A DNA stretch of 64,000 bases from Tranzscheliella williamsii. Its lineage: Eukaryota; Basidiomycota; Ustilaginomycetes; Ustilaginales; Ustilaginaceae. The position numbers and the translations under genes were made by a program. The stretch is taken from positions 1-64,000 of the forward strand of contig JALBYF010000037.1 of the NCBI GenBank assembly GCA_023212725.1, written 5' to 3'. Shown here piece by piece: positions 31,444-41,256 of the stretch (position 1 is the stretch's first letter; each line of letters starts with the position of its first letter). The notes below the pieces were generated by a model. It was not told the DNA's origin and ran no database searches. It worked only from the letters and a program-made list of their open reading frames with translations.

Positions 31444-34400
31444 ATGGTTCACCTCCAGGCGCTAGCGCGCGCAGCAAAGCTTGCTACGGCGCCGTCTCTT
31501 CTGCTCTGTATCTCTATCGCGGTGCTTACCGCTTTTGTTGCCGCCATACCTACCCTCCCCTTCGAACCACGCTCCCAGGTAGCTTTCAGCACGGAAGACG
31601 GCAATGTCGATGTACTCGCCCTGCAAAAAGTCAACGTTACTCTAGGGGTTATGTCCAGATGTCCGGATGCCCTCGCATGCGAGGCCGTGTTTGACAAGGT
31701 CCTCGACCGTATCAACCAGAAAGTCAGGCTGACCATGAGCTATATAGGTACTCTGGAAGATGACAAGGCGCGTCCTGATGGGTACGGCGCCGAGTGCAAA
31801 CATGGCGATAGCGAGTGCGCTGCCAATATCCAGCAGCTCTGTGTCCAAGATGCCCTCAACCCGCAGCGCGCCGGTGAAGAGTTCGACCTTAGCCCCAGCG
31901 CCGCCCAGAAGAAGTGGTGGAATTTCATCCAGTGCCAGAACTTTGCCGGCCTTGCCAAGATCGGCAACGAAGATCTGGCTAAAAGATGTCTTCGCATCAT
32001 CGACGGTCCGTCCTGGGAGCAAGACGGCATCGCCGACTGCGTTCATGGCAAGCTCGGACGCAAGCTGCTCAAAAACAGCATCCAGGCATCCCACCGCTCC
32101 AACATCTCCGTCTCCTGCACCGTACAGATCGAAGGTCGGACCCGCTGCATCCGAGATGGTGGAGCCTGGAAGAACTGCGACACGGGTCACGAGGCCACCG
32201 ATTTCACCGCCGAGATCGAGCGTATCTGGAAGCAAAAGAACGCTCAAGACGCTCCTCCATCCGAAACGCTTGTAGTGCCCAGCTCCACCATCCTTTACCC
32301 CGGCAACATCGTTAAAAGGCAGTCGACGCCCTCGACGTCCTCCTCTACTACCCCCACCACCGACCCTGGCAACGCTACGCTCGGCTCACGCACGCCTCCC
32401 AGTGTTTTCGTAAGTACCCCAGACGTGTCCACTCCCACGCCACATCCTGAACGTGCCATCGCTTGGCCACGGGCCGTCATTGCAACGCTTGAACGCCGCG
32501 TTTCTTGGCCTTTTCCCCCGTAGGCACTGCTCTTACACACGCCTTTTCCCTGCTACCCCTTGTCTATCTGCATGGCCTTACACTCTCCGTCTGGCTTGCC
32601 ACCCAATAGACTCTAATCATTGGTCAGTACTCTTACGATCTCCCTTTTCGCTTCCTTCTCTCTTGTTGCCCCAATTGCCGGTGTCCCGACACCTGTCTCT
32701 TTCGACAGGGTCGCTTCCAGTCGTTTCTCCGGCTGTCGAAGCCAAGCAGCACCCTCGTCAAGAGACAGAGTCCTGGCGGCTCACAATACCAGGGTCCTAA
32801 CCTTCCTGTCCCTTTTCTTGCTTTTGCCATCACAGCCATTGCGCTTTTCGTCATCGTGGTCTGCTTTGTCCTCCTGAGGATCATTATTCGTAATCGACGT
32901 CTTCGTCGCCTCGGGCTTTTACCAGAAGGCCCCTTCGACCGACTGCTCGGCCCTACCAGGGAGATCGAAGATCCTCTGACACCGCCTAAGCTGCTCCAGG
33001 CCCGCATTGCTCACGACTTTCGGCCAAACCTCTACGATCCCGATGCCAAAAGCAAAAATTGGGAGGGTCTGATGCCGATCTCGGCCGCTCTGCCACCCAA
33101 CCTCTACTCCGACCTCTTTCCTGCCGGACCAAAAATATCGGATCAAGCAACGACGGTCCTGCCAAATGAGAACAACGCAGAATTTACGTACCCGCCTACG
33201 TCGCCGCAGAACGGTGGGCGCGTATATCGAATGCACGTACCCTCTTTTCTTCGACGTAACGACCATACTAGCGACGAAATTGCCCGTCAAAATGGGGCGA
33301 CTGAGGATAGTGAAGCGGATGCTGTGGATTCCAAGAAACTAAATGGTGAAGAAACGACGCCGGCCTCGGTCAATATCACCGTCTTGATCGCCATGCCGTC
33401 TCCCAGGACCGTCTTCCCCTCGCATCCCAACCAGCGTCGCCACCCTCTTGCGGTCAAGCATCAAGCTTCAGCGATCTTCAACCAAGGGGCCTCACAGAAG
33501 TTGGAGGAGGTCAATGAGCATGCTGACGAGGACGGCAGGAGTCTGCGACGAACTGCAAGTATGAAGAGCTTCCGAACTGCTGGCTCTAACAAGAGCCTTG
33601 CTGAAGCCCGTCGAGAAGCTTTCTTCGACAATATGGCAAGGGAGGAAAGCAAGGCGGAACCTCTTCCGGCAGCCGACGAGCTCAACGCTATCCACCACCA
33701 CGCCGCGACTGGCGAATATGATGACGAGGAGGAACTGCCAGAGCTTGTGTTCGGCACCGCCAGCGTTCCCATTTTCACACGAGCCGGCAACGCTACGGCG
33801 GTGAACAGACAACCCTTCAGCGAGACGTCGGAAGCATTCCATCCCATCAAGGCCGAGCTGCTCGATCTGGTCATCGCCGCCCACGAATCACGCCTGCGCA
33901 AAGTGCGGCTGGAGGCAGCTGCCAAAGAAGCCGAGAAGGATGTGGCCAGCGCCGATGACGGTCACACGACGATGGACGAGCGGTCCACCAACCAGGCCAA
34001 CGCTGCCAGGTCAGATCCCAACCGCGCCTCAGGTGGGATGCATCGGTTCAGTGCGAGCGACAGCATCGACAGCGAGGCCGGCGGCGTCTTTGGACGGCCG
34101 GGCTTGCCGGCCATGACTGCCAGCCGCCAAGATGGATTGGGTGATGTGGTGACCCGCATGATGGGGCCAGCGTCCTCTGCGGCCCCGGCTGCCGCCTTGC
34201 CATCGCCGATACCTGCTGCGCTGCTGCAGCCAGGAGCGTCGCGCTTCTCGGACAATCCCCGCCCCAGCATCGGCGTCAATTCGCTGCTCTCTCAGGACGA
34301 GGTTGGTGAATCCATTCAGGGAGAAGCACGCAACCCGGCCGGTACATCGAGCCTGACGCTCGACCCGTTGCTCGGCGACAATGCGCCCGCCTACACCCTC

Positions 34401-34457
34401 TCGAGCCCCGCCCCTGCGCCGACAGCGACAGCGGCGCACGCCCAGCGCGCGACCTAG
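31444..34457 (+). CDS. GILT-type thiol reductase spliced to a transmembrane and cytosolic tail
   Basis: Proposed exons 31444-32409 and 32709-34457 (904 aa). The start has a strong CACCATGG context. Residues 1-35 are a signal sequence. The GILT domain (about 40-290) has CPDALAC in place of CXXC, a form I associate with fungal members, and the family signature CKHGDSECAANIQQLC. A Ser/Thr-rich stalk follows. The donor GTAAGT at 32410 is phase 0, and an acceptor at 32708 (CTCTTTCGACAG) restores the frame directly into a transmembrane helix (PFLAFAITAIALFVIVVCFV) followed by basic stop-transfer residues and a long disordered cytosolic region. No ATG was found that could start the downstream part alone. 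Weak points: the intron is 299 nt, and a closer acceptor at 32523 would end the protein about 31 codons later. Two neighbouring genes remain possible. Confidence 0.6.
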
Positions 34458-34779
34458 CCATCTTACCCACTTGCGGGCCCGCGCGCAGGCCACCCGCATC
34501 GTCTGCGTGTGCCCGCAGCCTGTAGCCTACCTTCTTCCTACTGTACCCCCTGCTGCATTTTCCTCGACACCATGTCCGGCTTTCTGCGCCGATACGATAT
34601 CACCCCGATGAATTTAACGAACCTGTCCCGCGCTTCAGAGCAGCAGAGTGGGCACGACCAGACAAGCAGATGAGGGCCGTGTATGCGTGCGTGCTTGGCA
34701 TGGATTGAAGGTGCGCAGTTGGGCATGGCGGGTATCAAACAGGGCGGCGAGGTATGTGCAGGTGAAGGGCGGCGGGGCG
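34458..34779. other. Convergent 3' intergenic region
   Basis: Lies between two stop codons on opposite strands. Nothing recognised apart from the expected 3' flanks. Confidence 0.5.
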
Positions 34780-37700
34780 CTACAGGCGGAGGCCGTCGAA
34801 CTCGGGGAGGCCGCGGAGGAATGCGCGGCGGCCGACGCCGAGGTTGTCGATGTGGAGGATTGAGTAGCTGGAGGGGTCTGCGAGGGGTACTGCGGGGGTG
34901 TCTGCGTGGGGTTTAGGCGTTTGTGGCTGCTCGGGCGGTGGTGTGGGCGCGGGGGCGGAGGCGGGGTTGGAGATGGCGAAGCCGAAGGCGGCGGAGGGCA
35001 TGGGGCGTTTGCGGCGGTAGACGGGGCGGGGGGTGGAGGCTAGGCTGGCGGGGTCGAAGTCGGGGATGGCGTACTCCCACTGCTCGGCGGCGGAGTCGGG
35101 GGCAGGATCGGGGGCCGGGGCGGGGGCGAAGAGGCTGGCGACCCAGCCGGAGGCGTTGCTGACCAGCGACGACAGGCCGGAGAGGCGGAGGTAGGGCAGG
35201 CCGAGCAGGGCGCGGACGTGGTGCGGGAGCGCGGGGACCAGGCCGAACACGCCGGCAGGCTCGCCCGGCACGGGTGGGTCCACGGCCGCCTCGGCCCCGC
35301 GGATCACACTCGCCCCGATCCGGCCCTCCCCGGCGAGAAACTCGATGAGCACCGTCCCGCCCTGCATGTAGCCCAGCCCCAGCCCCCCTTCGCCGCGCCC
35401 TCGCACCGGCGCGCCCGGCGCGACCAGCTCGATCGCCGACTCGTCCCCGTGCGTCCACGGCGGCGACTGCATCGTCGACGGGTACCGCCCCGCGTCGCCG
35501 CGCACCGCCAGGTGCGTGTACGCAGCGTCGACCGGCAGCTCCCCGCCCTCAAGAGCCTCCCGCCACACCCGGTCCTCGATCGAACGCACCTGGTCCGTCC
35601 GCAGCGCTGCCCGCCCCAGATGCCTCGCCTCTTCGACGCCCACATCCGGTTCCACCGCAGCCGCGCAGACCTCGTCCCCGCTCGCCGCTGCAGCATCAGC
35701 AGGCAGGAGCGCAGAGGCGACCTCGTCTTCTTGCTCAGACTTGTCCTCCGGCTCAGACTCGTCCTCTGGCTCGGAAAAGCTCTCTGGGGCCGTTTCCGCC
35801 TTGCTTGTGCGGTCGGACATTTCGCTGGCCTGGCGCGCGCTTGCACGGCGCGCGCTGGGCTTCTTCTTGGGCTTGCCGCGCGCACGCCGCCACAGCCTGG
35901 CCGCCGGTCCGCCGACGGTGCTGCCGCTGGCGTCCGACCCCGCATCGTCGTCGCTCTCAGCGCGGCCCGCTTCATACAGCAGCTCTGGCCGGTGCATCTC
36001 GACACCCCGTGCACCCCCATCGACCGAGACAAAGCCAGCCGCCACCTCCTCGCGCTCGTGTGTGGCGTCCGCCTCATCCGCATCCACGCTCGACTCGGCC
36101 GCGCTAAAGAAAACCGCCGACGCCGTGCTCGTCCGGCACGACGGTGCACCCTCCGTCCCCTCGTCCGCCAGAAGCATACGCACAACCGCTGGCGATTTTG
36201 GAGGCAGCGGCGGCGGCGAAAACGTCTCCGCCGCCAGCACCGAGCCCTTCCGCGAACGAGTCGCCTCCTCGGTCGCATCCTCGGCCCAATCGCGGTACAC
36301 CGTCACCGGTCGCAGAATCTCGCTTTGCCGGGGAGTTGCCTCGCCACCCATCTCGCCACCTTTGACAGAAATCGACCGGACAAAGGCCATCGCATCTGTG
36401 CCGAGGTGTTCTTGAAAGTCTTGCGATTTGAGCGTGCCGAGGGCCCCGAGATTTTCATCGAGCGGCGTCTGCACCTCTTCCTCTTCCTCGTCACTGGTCT
36501 GCGGCGATGCAGGGCTGTCGAGCGAGACATTGGAGGCCAAGATGCTCACGATCTGGCCTGTCTCGTTGTCGACCGCTACCAGACTGTTGCGGTAAGCCGA
36601 AGGCACGGCGCTGCGGCCTGGTCGGTCTCGGAGCACCGGGGCCGGTACGTCATCCACCGGCGTGGAAGGCAGATTTCCGTCCCCTGATGCGCTTAGACTG
36701 AGGTGCTCAAGCGGAAGAACGGAACTTGCACGTTGCGTAACGATATCGGTGTCCTCCGAGCTGGCCGCCATAGGCCTCCTGGTCGGGGTCTGGAACCCGC
36801 TCGCACCGTCCAGTGCATGTGCACACGTTTGAGCAGTCTCCTGTGCATTCTCCCGTGCCGACGCTGGAGCGGCGTCCGAGAGGATGATAGTAGCGGGCTT
36901 GGGCTGCTGCACAGAAACGTCTGTGGCGCTGAGCCGGGCGTCGTCCAGTTCTGAAAGGGTAGTTGCGGCTTGCTTGACCTTCGAGTTCGAGTTGGACCGC
37001 AAGTGGTCTGGTTTTAGGGGAATCGGAGGAAGTGGTCTTGAAGTTTCGCTGGGAGAGATTTGCGCTGGCTGGTCCTGGCTTTGCGTTCCTGGGATGCCTT
37101 CACCACCCTGTAGGATCGGCGCGGCGGCAGGAGGGATGACAAGGTAGTTGTCTCGCCAAGGGAAGCCGTTGTCGTCTAGAAGCCAAGGTGGGAGGTTGTT
37201 GCGGTAGCTGGGATACGACTGGAGGAGGTTCTGCGCATGCAGCACGACCGGGGCGGGTGTGCTGAGCAGCCAGACGGTCCATATGGCCCTGCGTCCAACA
37301 CCGCTCTTTTCCCAGTTGAGTCTATCCATGGCGCCTTGCTCGCCAACGTCTTCGAAGAACCAAAAGCTACCACCGTCAATACCCTTGTTGCCTGCGCCCA
37401 GGCCCTGGTAGATGGGCCTGGCGGAGGCATCGAAGGCGTCGACCTTGGAGCTGGTGACCATACTGCCTGTCTCGGCGTTGGTCTGGAAAGAGCGGAAGGG
37501 CAGCACAAATCGCCGTGCAGCCCCTTGAAGTGAGGTGTCGTCGAATCCTACAGAGAGCACGAGCGTGGATATGGACGGGTTGAAAGGATCGGTAACGACG
37601 AGCATCGAAAGTGGGCCGTAGACATCGACCAGAACGATATCTTTGGAAGATGTGCGGCCGAGACCAAGGGTATCCTCGGGTACAAGACCATTGACACGTA

Positions 37701-37842
37701 CGGGCGGCTGCACGGGTGGGATTGTCTTGATCAACCGAGCGGCGGCGTGGCTGAAGATGGGTTGGGCCGGAGCGGCAGGCACGCCTCCGGAACCCAGCGC
37801 GCGGACAGAACCTGGAGAGGCGGATGTGAGCGGTTCGGCCAT
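34780..37842 (-). CDS. Uncharacterised 1020-aa protein with structured ends
   Basis: Starts at the only ATG (37842) of a frame open to 38028. The first 260 residues look folded: VDVYGPLSMLVVTDPFNPS, LVLSVGFDD, a WFFEDVGEQ segment and AIWTVWLLSTPAPVVLHAQNLL. The middle (about 270-800) is disordered, Ser/Pro/Glu-rich with acidic SEPEDESEPEDKSEQED repeats. A C-terminal ordered region contains LGYMQGGTVLIEFLAGEGRIG, LRLSGLSSLVSNASGWVASLF and a final SILHIDNLGVGRRAFLRGLPEF. No family recognised. There is no signal peptide; a large intracellular scaffold is one reading. Confidence 0.75.
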   Translation of the reverse strand: MAEPLTSASPGSVRALGSGGVPAAPAQPIFSHAAARLIKTIPPVQPPVRVNGLVPEDTLGLGRTSSKDIVLVDVYGPLSMLVVTDPFNPSISTLVLSVGFDDTSLQGAARRFVLPFRSFQTNAETGSMVTSSKVDAFDASARPIYQGLGAGNKGIDGGSFWFFEDVGEQGAMDRLNWEKSGVGRRAIWTVWLLSTPAPVVLHAQNLLQSYPSYRNNLPPWLLDDNGFPWRDNYLVIPPAAAPILQGGEGIPGTQSQDQPAQISPSETSRPLPPIPLKPDHLRSNSNSKVKQAATTLSELDDARLSATDVSVQQPKPATIILSDAAPASARENAQETAQTCAHALDGASGFQTPTRRPMAASSEDTDIVTQRASSVLPLEHLSLSASGDGNLPSTPVDDVPAPVLRDRPGRSAVPSAYRNSLVAVDNETGQIVSILASNVSLDSPASPQTSDEEEEEVQTPLDENLGALGTLKSQDFQEHLGTDAMAFVRSISVKGGEMGGEATPRQSEILRPVTVYRDWAEDATEEATRSRKGSVLAAETFSPPPLPPKSPAVVRMLLADEGTEGAPSCRTSTASAVFFSAAESSVDADEADATHEREEVAAGFVSVDGGARGVEMHRPELLYEAGRAESDDDAGSDASGSTVGGPAARLWRRARGKPKKKPSARRASARQASEMSDRTSKAETAPESFSEPEDESEPEDKSEQEDEVASALLPADAAAASGDEVCAAAVEPDVGVEEARHLGRAALRTDQVRSIEDRVWREALEGGELPVDAAYTHLAVRGDAGRYPSTMQSPPWTHGDESAIELVAPGAPVRGRGEGGLGLGYMQGGTVLIEFLAGEGRIGASVIRGAEAAVDPPVPGEPAGVFGLVPALPHHVRALLGLPYLRLSGLSSLVSNASGWVASLFAPAPAPDPAPDSAAEQWEYAIPDFDPASLASTPRPVYRRKRPMPSAAFGFAISNPASAPAPTPPPEQPQTPKPHADTPAVPLADPSSYSILHIDNLGVGRRAFLRGLPEFDGLRL

Positions 37843-38818
37843 CGTCGCTGCATACACACAGGCTCCTTGGTGAGTACGGTGGGTGGCAGCGCGTAGGATA
37901 TGAAAGGGAGCAACGGAAGGGAGTTCACCTAATGACAGTGAAGTGAGAAGCTCGTCATATGTAGGCCTGACAGAACCGTCCACCTGACGACCGTTGACTG
38001 GGCCTGTTCTTACTGCAGCGAGATGCAAGCCGGGGAGTGATGCGCACCAGTAAAAGGACTATTGAGGATGTGAGGTTAGGAGACCACTAAGGCAAGGATC
38101 AAGGAGTGCCAAAGACAGCTTAAGATGATGAGCACCTTGACAGCCCCTAACAGGATCGTCGACCTGCATAGTACATGCAGATAGTTGTATTGCGAGATGT
38201 AAGACACAGGGGGGGGTGGGAGGTAAGTATGCATTTGAATCTTGTGCGCGTGCAATTCAACTTTCGCGTTGAACCCTTCGTCAGGCCCCTGAACACTTTA
38301 ACAGGCGTCTGGCATGTCTTCGGGATTATGGCTGTTAGATTTTGCAATCTGACCGAAGGTACTAGAAACCGCTTACTGTTGTCAGCCTTCCACCTCAGCG
38401 CATTCACATTTCCAATCACGGAAACACAACCACTATCGCAAAATCAGTCGTGAATAATAATATCGCGGATATGTTGGTGTGGAGGCGCAAAGGCAAATTA
38501 CAAGTGAACCACAATCGACTTCACCTGTGTGCATTCATAATGCATACAGGTGAAGTCAGCGCATTCAGTCATGCCGGCTATTCATCTGATGCTCATGGTC
38601 CGGAAATAAGCCTTAAACCGCTTCACTCCCACCATCACCCTTTGTTCCTAACCCCATCATCGCCCCACTCCACCGGAAACACACATGCGCACCAGGACAA
38701 CCAGATAGTGCAATCAGACACCAAGCGGAAAGTACACCTGTAGCATAGGATTCTGATTTCTCTACCGCCTAAACAAGATTCTCGAAATCTGTACACGTAA
38801 GACCGGCCGGACTACGAC
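37843..38818. promoter_or_regulatory. Divergent intergenic region with a strong inverted repeat
   Basis: About 980 bases between the uncharacterised minus-strand gene and the RING gene. Apart from the hairpin at 38517-38557, nothing is recognised. It is less GC-rich than the coding DNA around it. Confidence 0.5.
38517..38557. repeat. 41-nt near-perfect hairpin
   Basis: Arms GACTTCACCTGT and ACAGGTGAAGTC are exact reverse complements. Between them, TGCATT and AATGCA extend the stem to 18 paired positions with a single G/T mismatch, around a CAT loop. It lies about 260 bp upstream of the RING gene start. Confidence 0.85.
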
Positions 38819-40852
38819 ATGGAAAACCAACATCCCGCCCCAATGTCATCAAACACAGACGAGGAGCAGCCACTGCGGCAGCAACATGATGAGGACAACC
38901 AGTCCACATCGCCATCTACTAATATACCAAACAGGCCTGCTTCGCCACCATCCTTAGCACGAGAGGAAGCCCAGCCACAGACCACCCTCTGGGAATCCTT
39001 CATGACCGGCTTGAGGGGCGCTGTTAACCGTAATCGAGCCGGCCCTGAGACTGATGCTCTCGGCTCTTCCCCAGACGTCTTTGCACATTCTCATGCCGCT
39101 ACAGACATGCCGCATACGTCGCAAGCGCCTGTTCAGCCGCCTATATCTCCCTCAAGTGCCACCTCGAGCTCCGGTGGGGGTCCTCCAAGGCCCGCCGTAT
39201 TCTTCCGCCTGCCTTTCAACGGCCATGATGGTCAGCCCGCCTTGCTAGCTTTTCATCCTCAGCCGTTACCCGACAGCCATCATCAGCAGCTACGTCCAAA
39301 CCCAACCCCAGATACAGCTCCCGTTGCAGCCCAAGTTTCAGTTCCAGGTCGAGCTTCAGTTCCAGCCCCAGCTTCAGTATCGGCTCAAGCTCCAGCAACG
39401 GCTTCCAGCTCAACTGTGGGCCATACGCAATCGCCCCAGACGTCAGCACCGTCGCAGACACCGCCACCAGCACAGCACGCACAGACGGAACATGCAGACG
39501 AACAGTCACGCCCCGCCGTACCTCCCAACGAGACTGGTGGTACGCAGAGCTTTCCCCATCCCTCCGGCCATGTCCCTGTGGCCCCCCTCTTTGTGCCATT
39601 CGGTGCCTCGCCGTTGCCCTTTTCGTTTATCTATGACGCTTCCACGCGTACCGCCTGGCCCATCGCGCAGGTCGTTCCCGGGTCTCCGCCCGGCGGCCCC
39701 TCGCCGGACGTACCGGATTCTCAGCAGCCTCGTCTAGTGGCGGGCCCGCCTTTTCGGATCATGCTCGACATCCACTTTGTACCGCCACCTCAGCCCGAGC
39801 AGCCCGACCCCGACCGCGCCGCTTCGTTCGTCAAGACGCTGGAACGAGCCGACGCCGAACTCCGTTCGAGAATGGCGCGGCTCGGCATGGGCAGCATCGG
39901 TGGTTATGGCGCTGGCGACGACCAAAATGGGCTACTCGGCTGCGGTATCTGCCTCGACAACTACGACGAAGAAGATCGTCCCGAATGGATGGACGGGCAG
40001 AAGAGCCAGGACGAGGCGGTCGTCGGCGTGCCCTGTGCCGGGCACCATACTCTCCATGCCGGGTGCCTCCGCGACTGGCTTGCCAAGACCCCGCCCTCCC
40101 AATGGACCTGTCCCTTCTGCCGCGCCAACCTCAATGCAGACGCGAGCAAATCTTCCACTTCCGGCAACGTTATCAAAGCTGCCTCTGCGCCGGCGAATGG
40201 TCACAGCCACTTGACGACGCTTAGAGAAGAGGTGCGTCTGAGGGAACGTCGCAACGGATGGAGGTGCGACGCACCCGCCTGTTTCCCGCGGTACCCCGCC
40301 TCCTCCGCCGCGCACAAAGAAGAGGGCTACGTAGACCTGCCCGAAACAAGCAAGGACATGACCACGGACCTTGTCACCCTGACCCCCTGCCGGCACGAAG
40401 TCCACCTCGACTGTCTCTGTACCAGCATGCGTGTTCAAAACGACCTTGCCTCGGGGGTAAACCTCTTGGATGACACCGAAGAGGAAGACGAGGAGGATGA
40501 CGATGAGGAAAAGGAAGTGCAAGGGGAAGAGACAGAGACCGTGAGCGCAAAGGAGATCACTCTCGCTAAGCGCGCCTCAGCACGAAGCACTGTCGGCAAG
40601 TGGGTCGCCTGCCCGACCTGCAGGAAGGAATGCTGGGCCGAATTGCCGCTCCGGCGTAAGCCGCGCAGGGTCGCTGAACCGGGGCCGGGCTCGCGCAGTG
40701 ACGACCTGGACATACTGGCGCCGACCCACGCGGAGATTGGAAAGCACAGCCTCGACCAGTCACCGGACGTTAAACAGTCGGCGACGGGGGACGACGAGGA
40801 AACAGCGGTGGAAGCCCTGCTGCACTCGTCGATCTCGAGTCAGAGCCAATAG
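38819..40852 (+). CDS. RING-finger protein (probable E3 ubiquitin ligase)
   Basis: 677 aa, intronless. The first 340 residues are Pro/Ser/Ala/Gln-rich, with a short repeated VPAPASVSAQAPA-type stretch. A RING-H2-like domain lies at about residues 378-440: CGICLDN, PCAGHHTLHAGCLRDWL and WTCPFCRANL. A second Cys/His set follows: TPCRHEVHLDCLCTSM, an acidic Asp/Glu run, then WVACPTCRKECW, which resembles a second RING split by the acidic insert. Family knowledge: RING proteins bring E2 enzymes to substrates. The substrate and location are unknown; no membrane segment is seen. Confidence 0.85.
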   Translation: MENQHPAPMSSNTDEEQPLRQQHDEDNQSTSPSTNIPNRPASPPSLAREEAQPQTTLWESFMTGLRGAVNRNRAGPETDALGSSPDVFAHSHAATDMPHTSQAPVQPPISPSSATSSSGGGPPRPAVFFRLPFNGHDGQPALLAFHPQPLPDSHHQQLRPNPTPDTAPVAAQVSVPGRASVPAPASVSAQAPATASSSTVGHTQSPQTSAPSQTPPPAQHAQTEHADEQSRPAVPPNETGGTQSFPHPSGHVPVAPLFVPFGASPLPFSFIYDASTRTAWPIAQVVPGSPPGGPSPDVPDSQQPRLVAGPPFRIMLDIHFVPPPQPEQPDPDRAASFVKTLERADAELRSRMARLGMGSIGGYGAGDDQNGLLGCGICLDNYDEEDRPEWMDGQKSQDEAVVGVPCAGHHTLHAGCLRDWLAKTPPSQWTCPFCRANLNADASKSSTSGNVIKAASAPANGHSHLTTLREEVRLRERRNGWRCDAPACFPRYPASSAAHKEEGYVDLPETSKDMTTDLVTLTPCRHEVHLDCLCTSMRVQNDLASGVNLLDDTEEEDEEDDDEEKEVQGEETETVSAKEITLAKRASARSTVGKWVACPTCRKECWAELPLRRKPRRVAEPGPGSRSDDLDILAPTHAEIGKHSLDQSPDVKQSATGDDEETAVEALLHSSISSQSQ

Positions 40853-41256
40853 ACTCCCATCTCCGTCCGCTCCACGCCGCGTCCCACCGCACGGGCGCCA
40901 GCTTTCCTTGCCGCTTCCGCTTGCATCGTATCTTGTATTTTATTCGCATCGCATCCCTGCATCATGTACGCCAGCATCTGCCATCCGTGATGGGTACCGA
41001 TGACCGGTGAAGCCAGCCTGTGCAAGTTCAGCCTGCACAACTTCCCTGTTCAATACGACAGCGCCATGTTAGGCCTTTTTTCTGGCAGTCAAGAGTTTAC
41101 ATTCACAATTTTGGAGTTTTCTCCGTTTCAAAAAAGTCAAGTGGAGTGCGGTTGGCGGCGCTTAGCTCCGGCTGAGCTTTCTTCTTGGCTCGATGCGACG
41201 CCAAGGTTCCTCTCGCTCTTCATAGACCCCACGCACGGAACCTCGAGCACGGCAAG
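40853..41256. other. Intergenic region
   Basis: About 400 bases between the RING and WD40 genes, both on the plus strand. It contains the promoter of the latter; nothing else recognised. Confidence 0.5.

Noticed and set aside
32453..32877. Small frames between the GILT and membrane-tail exons as separate genes
   Set aside because: They start without an ATG or end quickly, and they overlap the proposed intron; the in-frame joining to the transmembrane segment is simpler.
35218..36687. 489-codon plus-strand frame inside the 1020-aa minus-strand gene
   Set aside because: Arg-rich antisense shadow; the minus-strand frame is longer and has ordered segments.
37843..38028. N-terminal extension of the uncharacterised 1020-aa protein
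   Set aside because: The frame is open, but it has no ATG before 37842 (only a TTG).
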